Below are positions 6,752-11,787 of a stretch of 11,787 nucleotides of DNA, piece after piece. Source of the stretch: Anaerolineales bacterium (GTDB lineage Bacteria > Chloroflexota > Anaerolineae > Anaerolineales > E44-bin32); the NCBI GenBank assembly GCA_030668545.1, contig DAOUTT010000031.1:1-11787 (forward strand), in the 5' to 3' direction. Both the position numbers and the translations under genes were made by a program. A model generated the notes under the pieces. That model did no database searches and was not told the DNA's origin. It worked only from the letters and a program-made list of their open reading frames with translations. Positions within the stretch are counted from its first letter, which is position 1. The number at the start of each line of letters is the position of its first letter.

Positions 6752-6890
6752 AGCATTCCTCCCCGATCGATCTTCCAATCCGCTCTAATCCTGTCTGCCC
6801 TTCATTGTACTACCCATCTGGTCTGGCATGGTCCCTTCTGCAGGACCGAAAGTGCTTTACGGGCGGCACATCACATGTTAACCTAGATAA
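6752..6890. promoter_or_regulatory. Divergent intergenic region between glycosyltransferase and patatin genes
   Basis: 139 bases must contain both start regions. On the minus strand a TACAAT -10-like box (6804-6809 on plus coordinates) points to the glycosyltransferase, without a convincing -35. GGTCC-N8-GGACC (6830-6847) is an inverted repeat in the middle. The patatin ATG directly follows an in-frame TAA and has no recognisable ribosome site. Confidence 0.4.
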
Positions 6891-7742
6891 ATGTTTAGAG
6901 CGCTGTTTAGATGGAGAAAAGCCCCACGGGTTGGCTTGGCTCTCAGTGGAGGCGGGGCGCGTGGTCTGGCCCATATCGGCGTGCTCAAGGTCTTCGAGGA
7001 GCAGGGTGTGCCGATTCACGCTTTAGCCGGCACCAGCATGGGCGGCCTGATCGCCGCATCGTATGCCGCGGGAATGAGCACATCTGAACTCGAGGCCGCT
7101 GCTTTGAAGATGGCCAATCTGCGAGAGCTAGCGGCGCTTGTCGACCTCCGACCGCCGCGCCGGGGGTTGTTGGCTGGTAAACACGTCCGCAAATACCTCG
7201 CCAATTTTGTGGACGAGGACCTCACTTTCGACGAGTTAAATATTCCCCTGGCAATGCAAGCCGTGGACTTGAGAAGCGGCACGGAGTACACCCTCCAAGA
7301 TGGCAACGTTCTCGATGCCGTTATGGCGACAAGTGCCTTCCCCGGCGTATTCCCGCCTGTTAAGCTCCACGGCTGCCAACTTGTGGACGGGGGGATCTTA
7401 AATAACCTCCCCGCCGAACTGCCGCGGCTGCTCGGCGCTGACGTGGTGATCGCCGTTAACGTAACCGCCGCGTTAGACGCAGGCGAATTGGACGCCCAGA
7501 CAGATGGCTCCATCTTTTCACGCGGCATCGCCAAAGACCTCATGCGCGTCGCCCTCATCGTCTCTCGGGCTATGACAGAAGTGAGGCTGAAAGAGGCGCC
7601 ACCCGATCTCCTTCTGTGCCCGCCTATTCCGCTCGAAGCTGGTGTTTTCTCCGGCTTCACCCACGCCGCTGAAATCATCGCCGCCGGCGAGACCAGCGCA
7701 AGGGAGAATCTAAAAACAATCAAAAATATTACGCATACGTAG
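6891..7742 (+). CDS. Patatin-like phospholipase (RssA/YlbK type)
   Basis: 283 residues. VGLALSGGGARGLAHIGVLKVFEEQGVP carries the GGGARG oxyanion loop (20-25). AGTSMGGLIAASYAAG carries the GxSxG nucleophile Ser49. QLVDGGILNNLP carries the dyad aspartate Asp166 in DGG. Together they give a complete Ser-Asp catalytic dyad, so an active lipid acyl hydrolase is expected. There is no signal peptide: the short basic N-terminus (MFRALFRWRKAPR) suggests cytoplasmic or membrane-surface action. An in-frame TAA abuts the ATG, fixing the start unless a later codon is used. No good ribosome site is visible, so translation may be weak or leaderless. The related bacterial family is small and soluble, with poorly known substrates. 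It is divergent from the glycosyltransferase gene. Confidence 0.92.
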   Translation: MFRALFRWRKAPRVGLALSGGGARGLAHIGVLKVFEEQGVPIHALAGTSMGGLIAASYAAGMSTSELEAAALKMANLRELAALVDLRPPRRGLLAGKHVRKYLANFVDEDLTFDELNIPLAMQAVDLRSGTEYTLQDGNVLDAVMATSAFPGVFPPVKLHGCQLVDGGILNNLPAELPRLLGADVVIAVNVTAALDAGELDAQTDGSIFSRGIAKDLMRVALIVSRAMTEVRLKEAPPDLLLCPPIPLEAGVFSGFTHAAEIIAAGETSARENLKTIKNITHT

Positions 7743-7945
7743 GGTCCCCCATCGATAAAGCAGGACCACTGTTCGCTACATATTCAAAACTCTTCCTTCT
7801 ACATGGTGTTCTATTTGATGGCTGCCTAACAAAGCCCGGCGAAGCGTGCGTGCGACTTTCTGCACCCTAAACACGTATAGGATTTAGATCTATCTTGACT
7901 CATTTTTAGGTAACCTCATTGCGAGGAGAAAGCGAGGTATTAACG
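7743..7945 (+). promoter_or_regulatory. Upstream region of the 52-residue-repeat membrane protein
   Basis: 203 bases without a gene. The region contains GGTCC (7743-7747) with GCAGGACC (7760-7767), forming a small hairpin. AAACACGTATAG (7869-7880) recurs 1.2 kb downstream before the next membrane gene. TAGATCTA (7885-7892) is palindromic. A TTGACT (7895-7900) resembles a -35 box but has no -10 at normal spacing. GAGG about 9 bases before 7946 is the likely ribosome site. Confidence 0.4.
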
Positions 7946-8839
7946 ATGAAACAGCAATCGAGAAACCAGGCTATCGTGTGGGGCGGTCTACTTATCATCT
8001 TCGGTGTGGTGGGGCTGGTGGAATCCTTCACCAATCTCACCCCGTGGGTGTGGGTTGCCATCCTTGCCGTCACAGGTTTGGGAATACTTGGCGTCTTTCT
8101 CTGGGACCGCTCAGAATGGTGGCCGCTCATCCCCACCTATGTGCTGTGGGCTATTGCCGGGCTGCTGGCGCTGGTTGAATTGAACGTACTGCTCGATCAG
8201 TTCTTACCAACATATGTCCTTTGTACCATCGCTATACCTTTTATCGTGGTGTACACGCGGGATCGCGCACAGTGGTGGGCGCTGATACCCGCTTACGTCT
8301 TGCTCGCCGTCGCCGCCATGATCTTGCTGAGTGAGACAGGCCTTCTGAGCGATGCCTTCCAGGGCACCTTTGTTCTGACGGCCATCGCCTTACCTTTCCT
8401 GTTGATATACCTACAGGACCGCGCGAAGTGGTGGGCGCTCATCCCCGCCTATGTCTTATTTAGCATCGGGATCATGTTACTGTTGGAAGAGCTCGGGATT
8501 CTCAACGACTTTCTGATTCCCGCTTACGTCATGTTCGTCATCGCCATTCCTTTCTTCGTCGTTTATGTCCGCAATCCACAGCAATGGTGGCCGCTCATCC
8601 CCGGTGGGATCTTGGCCGCAATCGGATTGTCCTTCCTGATGGTCGAGGCCTTCCAATACGTTTTTCCTGCGGTGGTGATTCTGGTGGGATTATGGATCCT
8701 GATACGCAGCTTCACCCGGAAAGAACTTATGAGCGATGACCCGTCGTTGCCTGTTGTAGAGGATGAAGGTGATCTGCAGAGCGATGAACCGTCGCTGCCA
8801 GTCGTAGTGGATGAAGGTGATCTGCAAAGCGATGAATAG
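7946..8839 (+). CDS. Multipass membrane protein made of four 52-residue repeats with acidic repeat tail
   Basis: 297 residues from the ATG at 7946, chosen over a TTG at 7919 because of the preceding GCGAGG and the typical MKQQSRNQ start. Residues 10-50 hold two hydrophobic segments of the short LiaI/LiaF-like membrane type. Then the motif [D/N]xxxWWxLIP recurs with WW at 58, 110, 162 and 214, exactly 52 residues apart. Each unit runs WWxLIPxYVLxxI..LLxExGxL..YVLxxIAIPFxxVY and has two hydrophobic stretches. Each unit also contains a half-repeat (LIPTYVL at 61 and FLPTYVL at 86). The soluble C-terminus (263-297) is acidic and is two copies of a 16-residue unit, SD(D/E)PSLPVVxDEGDLQ. I do not recognise a characterised family. 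The regular WW-LIP turns imply a periodic membrane bundle. Its own terminator follows at 9001-9053. Confidence 0.8.
   Translation: MKQQSRNQAIVWGGLLIIFGVVGLVESFTNLTPWVWVAILAVTGLGILGVFLWDRSEWWPLIPTYVLWAIAGLLALVELNVLLDQFLPTYVLCTIAIPFIVVYTRDRAQWWALIPAYVLLAVAAMILLSETGLLSDAFQGTFVLTAIALPFLLIYLQDRAKWWALIPAYVLFSIGIMLLLEELGILNDFLIPAYVMFVIAIPFFVVYVRNPQQWWPLIPGGILAAIGLSFLMVEAFQYVFPAVVILVGLWILIRSFTRKELMSDDPSLPVVEDEGDLQSDEPSLPVVVDEGDLQSDE
8732..8827. repeat. Two 48-bp tandem copies encoding the acidic tail
   Basis: The unit at 8732-8779 is repeated at 8780-8827 with a few substitutions, then a partial third unit (AGCGATGAA) precedes the stop. Most differences are silent or conservative, so the duplication has been kept in frame for some time. 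Confidence 0.85.
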
Positions 8840-8874
8840 TACATCGGCGATCCAAACAAGATATGTATAATATC

Positions 8875-8937
8875 GGATTGGCTCTCCATAAACTCAACCC
8901 TTGCGGATTGAGCTATCCATAAACGCTCAACATTCGC
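8875..8937. repeat. Imperfect tandem duplication in the intergenic region
   Basis: GGATTG..GCT.TCCATAAAC..CTCAAC is present at 8875-8904 and again at 8905-8937, with small insertions. Inside it TTGAGC (8908-8913) pairs with GCTCAA (8925-8930), and CTCAA of copy 1 pairs with TTGAG of copy 2, so alternative hairpins are possible. It lies 35 bases after the acidic-tail stop codon. Function unknown. Confidence 0.65.
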
Positions 8938-9000
8938 TCAGGTTGACCTGGGCAGACACAAACACGAGGGCAACAGAAAGATCCCAAAAGCCAGAAGGGG

Positions 9001-9053
9001 AACTGTATATGTGGGGTTCTAGCAAATGTAACACCCCACATATGCCGGTTTTT
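9001..9053 (+). terminator. Intrinsic terminator after the 52-residue-repeat gene
   Basis: ATATGTGGGGT (9007-9017) and its perfect complement (9033-9043) form an 11-bp stem. Outer AAC/GTT pairing (9001-9003 with 9048-9050) closes near a TTTTT run (9049-9053). It separates the two membrane-protein genes, so they are probably transcribed independently. A TTGACA -35-like box (9058-9063) for the next gene follows immediately. Confidence 0.7.
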
Positions 9054-9057
9054 CCAG

Positions 9058-9106
9058 TTGACAGTTCCTCGTTTTTATAGACTCAAACACGTATAGAGAG
9101 GAATCC
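9058..9106 (+). promoter_or_regulatory. Candidate promoter of the LiaF-like gene
   Basis: TTGACA (9058-9063) is a perfect -35 hexamer, but the nearest TATAGA boxes (9076-9081 and 9092-9097) are at 12 and 28 bases, so the -10 is uncertain. AAACACGTATAG (9085-9096) repeats a motif found upstream of the preceding membrane gene. AGAGAGG ends 6 bases before the ATG and is the ribosome site. Confidence 0.45.
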
Positions 9107-10177
9107 ATGGAAGAAAATAATAAGTCCAGCTATCGTTCGATTTTTTGGCCTGTTCTACTTATCGGAGTAGGGATCATTTGGCTGCTTGGGAGCCTGAATC
9201 TCCTTCCGGTCCCCAGTCTACGCCTCCTTCTTCGTCTATGGCCTTTGGCGCTGGTATTCATCGGGCTATATATCCTCATCGGGCGGCGCTCGCCTATCAT
9301 CGGAGGCCTCATCGGCATTAGCTTTATCTTTTTGGTCATCGCCCTGCTCTTCCTGGCTCCCATGCTCGGGCTTGAACCGGAAGGAGAACTCAAAACACTG
9401 CAGTTCAGCGAACCGCTCGGCGGTGCAACATCAGCGGACATCACTCTCGACCTGGATAGATATCCCACGACCATCGATTCATTATCAAACCCTGAGATGT
9501 TAATCGAGGCGGAATTGGATACAGCAACAGATGTCTCTTTCTCGACCAGGGGAAATCAAGAGAAGATTGTCCGCGTAGAACCCGCGGGCGACTACAGCTT
9601 CTTCGTTTTTGATTGGGACAGTTTGCTTATGCGCGACGCCAGCTGGGAGATCGGGCTCAGCCCTGATGTGCCCATGGATCTCTTCGTGGATGTCGGCTCA
9701 GGCTCGGCGATTCTCGATCTCATGGATTTAGATCTGTCCAATCTAGAGGTTGATGGGGGGTCGGGGAGCACGACCCTAACCCTTCCCGCAAGCGCATCTT
9801 CGTACACAGCGAACATCGACGGCGGTTCGGGGAGCTTCGACATCGAAATCGAAGACGACGCCAAAATAGATTTTGCGATCGATGTTGGTTCAGGCTCTTT
9901 CAATATCGTAATTGGAAATAGCTCTAATATCGAGGCGCAAATTGATGGCGGATCCGGGAGCCTCACGATCAATGTCCCTAAGAACGTCGGAGTTCGAGTC
10001 GTCATCCGCGATTCGGGCTCAGGCAGCGTGCACATGCCCGGGAACTACACGCTCGTGGATGACCTCGGGGATGACGATAAGGATATCGGTATCTGGGAAT
10101 CTGAGGGTTACAACGACGCACTGCATCGTGTCGAGATCACGTTTGATCCGGGGTCGGGGAGTTTCAGGTTGAGGTAG
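9107..10177 (+). CDS. LiaI/LiaF-like membrane protein with GSGS beta-solenoid domain
   Basis: 356 residues. Four hydrophobic segments (about 12-31, 37-58, 62-82 and a short flank) of the LiaI/LiaF-like or DUF5668 type open the protein (SIFWPVLLIGVGIIWLLGSL.LLP). A soluble domain from about 95 follows. Residues 195-352 carry D-x-GSGS at GSGS positions 197, 218, 240, 261, 282, 304 and 349. The first six are spaced 21-22 residues apart, so each is a turn of a right-handed beta-helix, as in DUF4097/DUF2807-like and LiaF C-terminal domains. An acidic loop (DDLGDDDKD, 318-326) interrupts the last interval. LiaF proteins in Firmicutes restrain an envelope-stress two-component system; no kinase or regulator is adjacent here, so a signalling role is only inferred. 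A strong terminator follows. Confidence 0.85.
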   Translation: MEENNKSSYRSIFWPVLLIGVGIIWLLGSLNLLPVPSLRLLLRLWPLALVFIGLYILIGRRSPIIGGLIGISFIFLVIALLFLAPMLGLEPEGELKTLQFSEPLGGATSADITLDLDRYPTTIDSLSNPEMLIEAELDTATDVSFSTRGNQEKIVRVEPAGDYSFFVFDWDSLLMRDASWEIGLSPDVPMDLFVDVGSGSAILDLMDLDLSNLEVDGGSGSTTLTLPASASSYTANIDGGSGSFDIEIEDDAKIDFAIDVGSGSFNIVIGNSSNIEAQIDGGSGSLTINVPKNVGVRVVIRDSGSGSVHMPGNYTLVDDLGDDDKDIGIWESEGYNDALHRVEITFDPGSGSFRLR

Positions 10178-10208
10178 TTTTGGCGTCTCCCCTCTCCTCG
10201 AAGTCAAC

Positions 10209-10248
10209 AAAACGCCCCTCAGTTTCTGGGGGGCGTTTTCGTTTTTTT
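10209..10248. terminator. Strong terminator, likely bidirectional, between convergent genes
   Basis: AAAACGCCCC (10209-10218) pairs with GGGGCGTTTT (10230-10239), followed by a run of seven T (10242-10248). It ends the LiaF-like gene, and the A-rich left flank gives a minus-strand TTTT, so it can also stop the convergent phosphofructokinase transcript, whose stop codon is about 60 bases away. Confidence 0.88.
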
Positions 10249-10306
10249 GGATGATGACTAAATACTGACTCAGTGTGAGCGTGTGTTCCTCGTAAAATCG
10301 AGCTCG

Positions 10307-11500
10307 CTAACCTTCCGTCATGATGAAGAGAGGATTCATCTCGAAACTGCGGTAGGCCGGACGCAATCGGTCGACGTTGTAAAACTTGTCGACATTCACT
10401 GATTTACTCTGGCTCGTCACAACATCGATGGGTACATTGTCATAACGACCATTCCTGAGCACCACCAAGCGACCGTGAACTCCTTGTATGATGAGGTCCA
10501 GAGCAAGGTTTCCATACGCCATCGGGACGATGGAGTCGATCGCATCCGGATCCCCGCCGCGCACCAGGTAGCCCAATTTCTGGGTGACAACATTAACGTG
10601 GAAGCCGTCGTTGTATTTTGCTGAAAGTTCCTTCAACTTCACCGACACCAGGTCACCGATTCCGCCCAGCTTCTTATGCCCATAGGCGTCCACCGCTAGA
10701 TCCTTAAAGACCATCTCGCCACCCTCGAACATTGCGCCTTCCGAGACCAGCACGATGGAATATTTACTTGGGTTGCGGTTGCGGTCGTATGAAAGAAGTT
10801 CTGCCAATCGATCAATATCAAACTCAAACTCAGGGATCACACAGCGGTCTGCTGCCCCGGCCATCGTCGGCAGCATTGCGGTGAAGCCGGCATAGCGCCC
10901 AAATACTTCTATGACCATGAACCTTTCGTGCGAGCCGGCGATCGTACGCAAGCTGTTGGTGATCTGGATCGTGCGTGTGATACACGTGCTGAAGCCAATG
11001 CAGTAGTCCGTACCAGGCACATCGTTATCCATCGTCTTTGGAATGGCGACGACCTTCGCTCCTTCTTGGAATAAACGGACCGCATAGCTCAAGGTGTCAT
11101 CGCCCCCCATAGGAATCAAGTACTCAATATTCAGGAATTCCAGGTTTTTAAGCACCTCGGGGGTGAGATCGTTCATCTCCTGGTTGTAGGTGTCTTTTAA
11201 ATGGTCCGGCACCTGGCCTAATGTCATATGGCTGGGACGAGCACGGGAAGTGTGAAGGAACGTGCCCCCGGTTCTGCCCGCCTTATTTACGACCTCTTCC
11301 GTCAGCTTCATAACACTGTTGCTGTTGTCAGCCTTCTTGTCTCTAACGACGTCAACGATCCCTGCCCAACCGCGCCGCAAACCCACCACCTCGTAGCCTT
11401 CCCGTAGCGCCCGTATGGTGACCGCCCGAATGGCTGGGTTCAACCCGGGGACGTCTCCGCCGCCCGTTAATATTCCGATACGACCTTTCGTTTTCGCCAT
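10307..11500 (-). CDS. 6-phosphofructokinase, PPi-type signature
   Basis: 397 residues, in the cytoplasm. The start at 11500 has GGAG about 9 bases upstream. RIGILTGGGDVPGLNPAIRA is the nucleotide/diphosphate loop of the PfkA superfamily. MGGDDTLSYA (131-140) has Asp135, and PKTMDND (154-160) has Lys155 and the catalytic base Asp158. ATP-dependent enzymes such as E. coli PfkA carry Gly at both the Asp135 and Lys155 positions; the Asp/Lys pair is the established mark of pyrophosphate-dependent enzymes. GRYAG (201-205) and LGYLVRGG (309-316) bind fructose-6-phosphate. It would catalyse the reversible fructose-6-phosphate/fructose-1,6-bisphosphate step using PPi. Length exceeds the 320-residue bacterial ATP enzyme, in line with longer clades. 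It stands alone, with no other glycolytic gene nearby. Confidence 0.93.
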   Translation of the reverse strand: MAKTKGRIGILTGGGDVPGLNPAIRAVTIRALREGYEVVGLRRGWAGIVDVVRDKKADNSNSVMKLTEEVVNKAGRTGGTFLHTSRARPSHMTLGQVPDHLKDTYNQEMNDLTPEVLKNLEFLNIEYLIPMGGDDTLSYAVRLFQEGAKVVAIPKTMDNDVPGTDYCIGFSTCITRTIQITNSLRTIAGSHERFMVIEVFGRYAGFTAMLPTMAGAADRCVIPEFEFDIDRLAELLSYDRNRNPSKYSIVLVSEGAMFEGGEMVFKDLAVDAYGHKKLGGIGDLVSVKLKELSAKYNDGFHVNVVTQKLGYLVRGGDPDAIDSIVPMAYGNLALDLIIQGVHGRLVVLRNGRYDNVPIDVVTSQSKSVNVDKFYNVDRLRPAYRSFEMNPLFIMTEG

Positions 11501-11529
11501 TTCGCAAACTCCGTGGATATATCTGACCT

Positions 11530-11560
11530 ATTGTACTCTCTTGATTGGTTTTCTTGGCAA
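11530..11560 (-). promoter_or_regulatory. Candidate promoter of the phosphofructokinase gene
   Basis: Read on the minus strand, TTGCCA (11555-11560) and TACAAT (11530-11535) resemble -35 and -10 boxes with a 19-base spacer, slightly long. Transcription would start about 25 bases before the ATG, leaving room for the GGAG ribosome site. Confidence 0.45.
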
Positions 11561-11619
11561 CAAATCTACTCTGCTGTTGCTCTCTTTCTTTCGGTGGGAA
11601 TATGGGCGCGAGTTAATTA

Positions 11620-11647
11620 CAAAACCACCGCATCATCTTTCGGTGGT
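11620..11647 (-). terminator. Terminator-like hairpin upstream of the phosphofructokinase gene
   Basis: ACCACCG (11624-11630) and CGGTGGT (11641-11647) form a 7-bp stem. On the minus strand it is followed by TTTTG, so it probably ends the transcript of a minus-strand gene lying beyond the window. It could also be a leader element, but it lies upstream of the putative pfk promoter. Confidence 0.5.
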
Positions 11648-11724
11648 CAAAAAGGTGGGCACGACCCCACTCACTACACTCGGGGGCGTTCCGGGCAAAA
11701 CATCATTTAGCCAGAAAATAAAAA

Positions 11725-11760
11725 CCGGTGGGCGCGAATGGACTTGAAACATCGACCGTA
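11725..11760 (-). other. tRNA-3'-end-like fragment at the window edge
   Basis: On the minus strand, GATGT-TTCAAGT-CCATT looks like a T-arm with the conserved TTCAAGT loop, followed by CGCGCCC and A, as in an acceptor 3' strand. Four of five T-stem pairs form; the innermost is a T/C mismatch. I cannot fold a 7-base anticodon loop with a 5-bp stem from the remaining bases, so this is more like a remnant or a chance match than a working tRNA gene. The 5' end would lie beyond the window. Confidence 0.25.
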
Positions 11761-11787
11761 TCATCCCGGCGAGGGGCACGGATGTGA

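Noticed and set aside
6752..6778. Upstream TTG start for the glycosyltransferase
   Set aside because: The GGGGAGGA ribosome site lies between it and the ATG at 6751, and MRIAIFSNAYLP is the normal N-terminus of the family.
7016..7723. 235-residue minus-strand open frame opposite the patatin gene
   Set aside because: Ser/Arg-rich shadow of a gene with intact catalytic motifs on the other strand.
9001..9053. The 11-bp inverted repeat as a regulator operator
   Set aside because: Placement after a stop codon, long stem, outer pairing and the following T-run fit an intrinsic terminator better.
11725..11787. Functional tRNA gene on the minus strand
   Set aside because: The T-stem has a mismatch and no 5-bp/7-base anticodon arm with T at position 33 could be placed in any register tried.
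1..11787. CRISPR array, insertion sequence or prophage genes
   Set aside because: No regularly spaced identical repeats, transposase, integrase or phage structural genes are visible; the tandem repeats found lie inside genes or are single duplications.

Overview
The window is about 11.8 kb of moderately GC-rich bacterial chromosome. I infer a member of the Chloroflexota, probably Anaerolineae-like. The inference rests on gene content only: a tungsten/molybdenum aldehyde:ferredoxin oxidoreductase (AOR), TadE/TadG-type pseudopilins, LiaF-like membrane proteins with solenoid tails, a Pro/Thr-linked membrane-anchored sensor or lectin-like protein, a GT4 lipid-type glycosyltransferase and a pyrophosphate-type phosphofructokinase. 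No rRNA or marker gene is present to prove it.

Layout. (1) Positions 2-1564 (+) hold the 3' part of an AOR-family gene cut by the window edge. (2) Positions 1565-2154 are a long non-coding leader. It contains two palindromic sites, a GEMM-I (cyclic-di-GMP-I type) riboswitch aptamer and, right after it, an intrinsic terminator whose 5' arm can instead pair with the conserved 3' segment of the aptamer. (3) This leader feeds a three-gene operon (2155-4429, +): two TadE-like pseudopilins and a TadG-like protein with a beta-rich extracellular domain. It ends in a perfect 14-bp terminator hairpin. (4) On the minus strand are a GT4 glycosyltransferase (5588-6751) and, behind it, a single-pass membrane protein with a lectin-like exodomain (4606-5469). 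(5) Divergent from the glycosyltransferase is a patatin-like phospholipase (6891-7742, +). (6) Two plus-strand membrane proteins follow. One (7946-8839) is built from four repeats of exactly 52 residues plus a duplicated acidic tail. The other (9107-10177) has LiaI/LiaF-like membrane segments and a solenoid with seven GSGS turns. They share a 12-bp upstream motif and each is followed by a terminator. (7) A convergent minus-strand phosphofructokinase (10307-11500) carries the Asp/Lys signature of PPi-dependent enzymes. (8) The last 287 bases are non-coding, with a probable pfk promoter, a minus-strand terminator-like hairpin and a tRNA-3'-end-like fragment.

How it fits together. Most of the window is envelope biology: pilus-like surface proteins, glycolipid synthesis and phospholipid turnover, and envelope-stress-type membrane proteins. 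The most interesting unit is the c-di-GMP riboswitch in front of the Tad-like operon. Its pairing geometry predicts that bound ligand favours the terminator (an OFF switch). The operon has no Tad ATPase, platform or prepilin peptidase in view, so these pseudopilins must rely on machinery elsewhere or serve another role.
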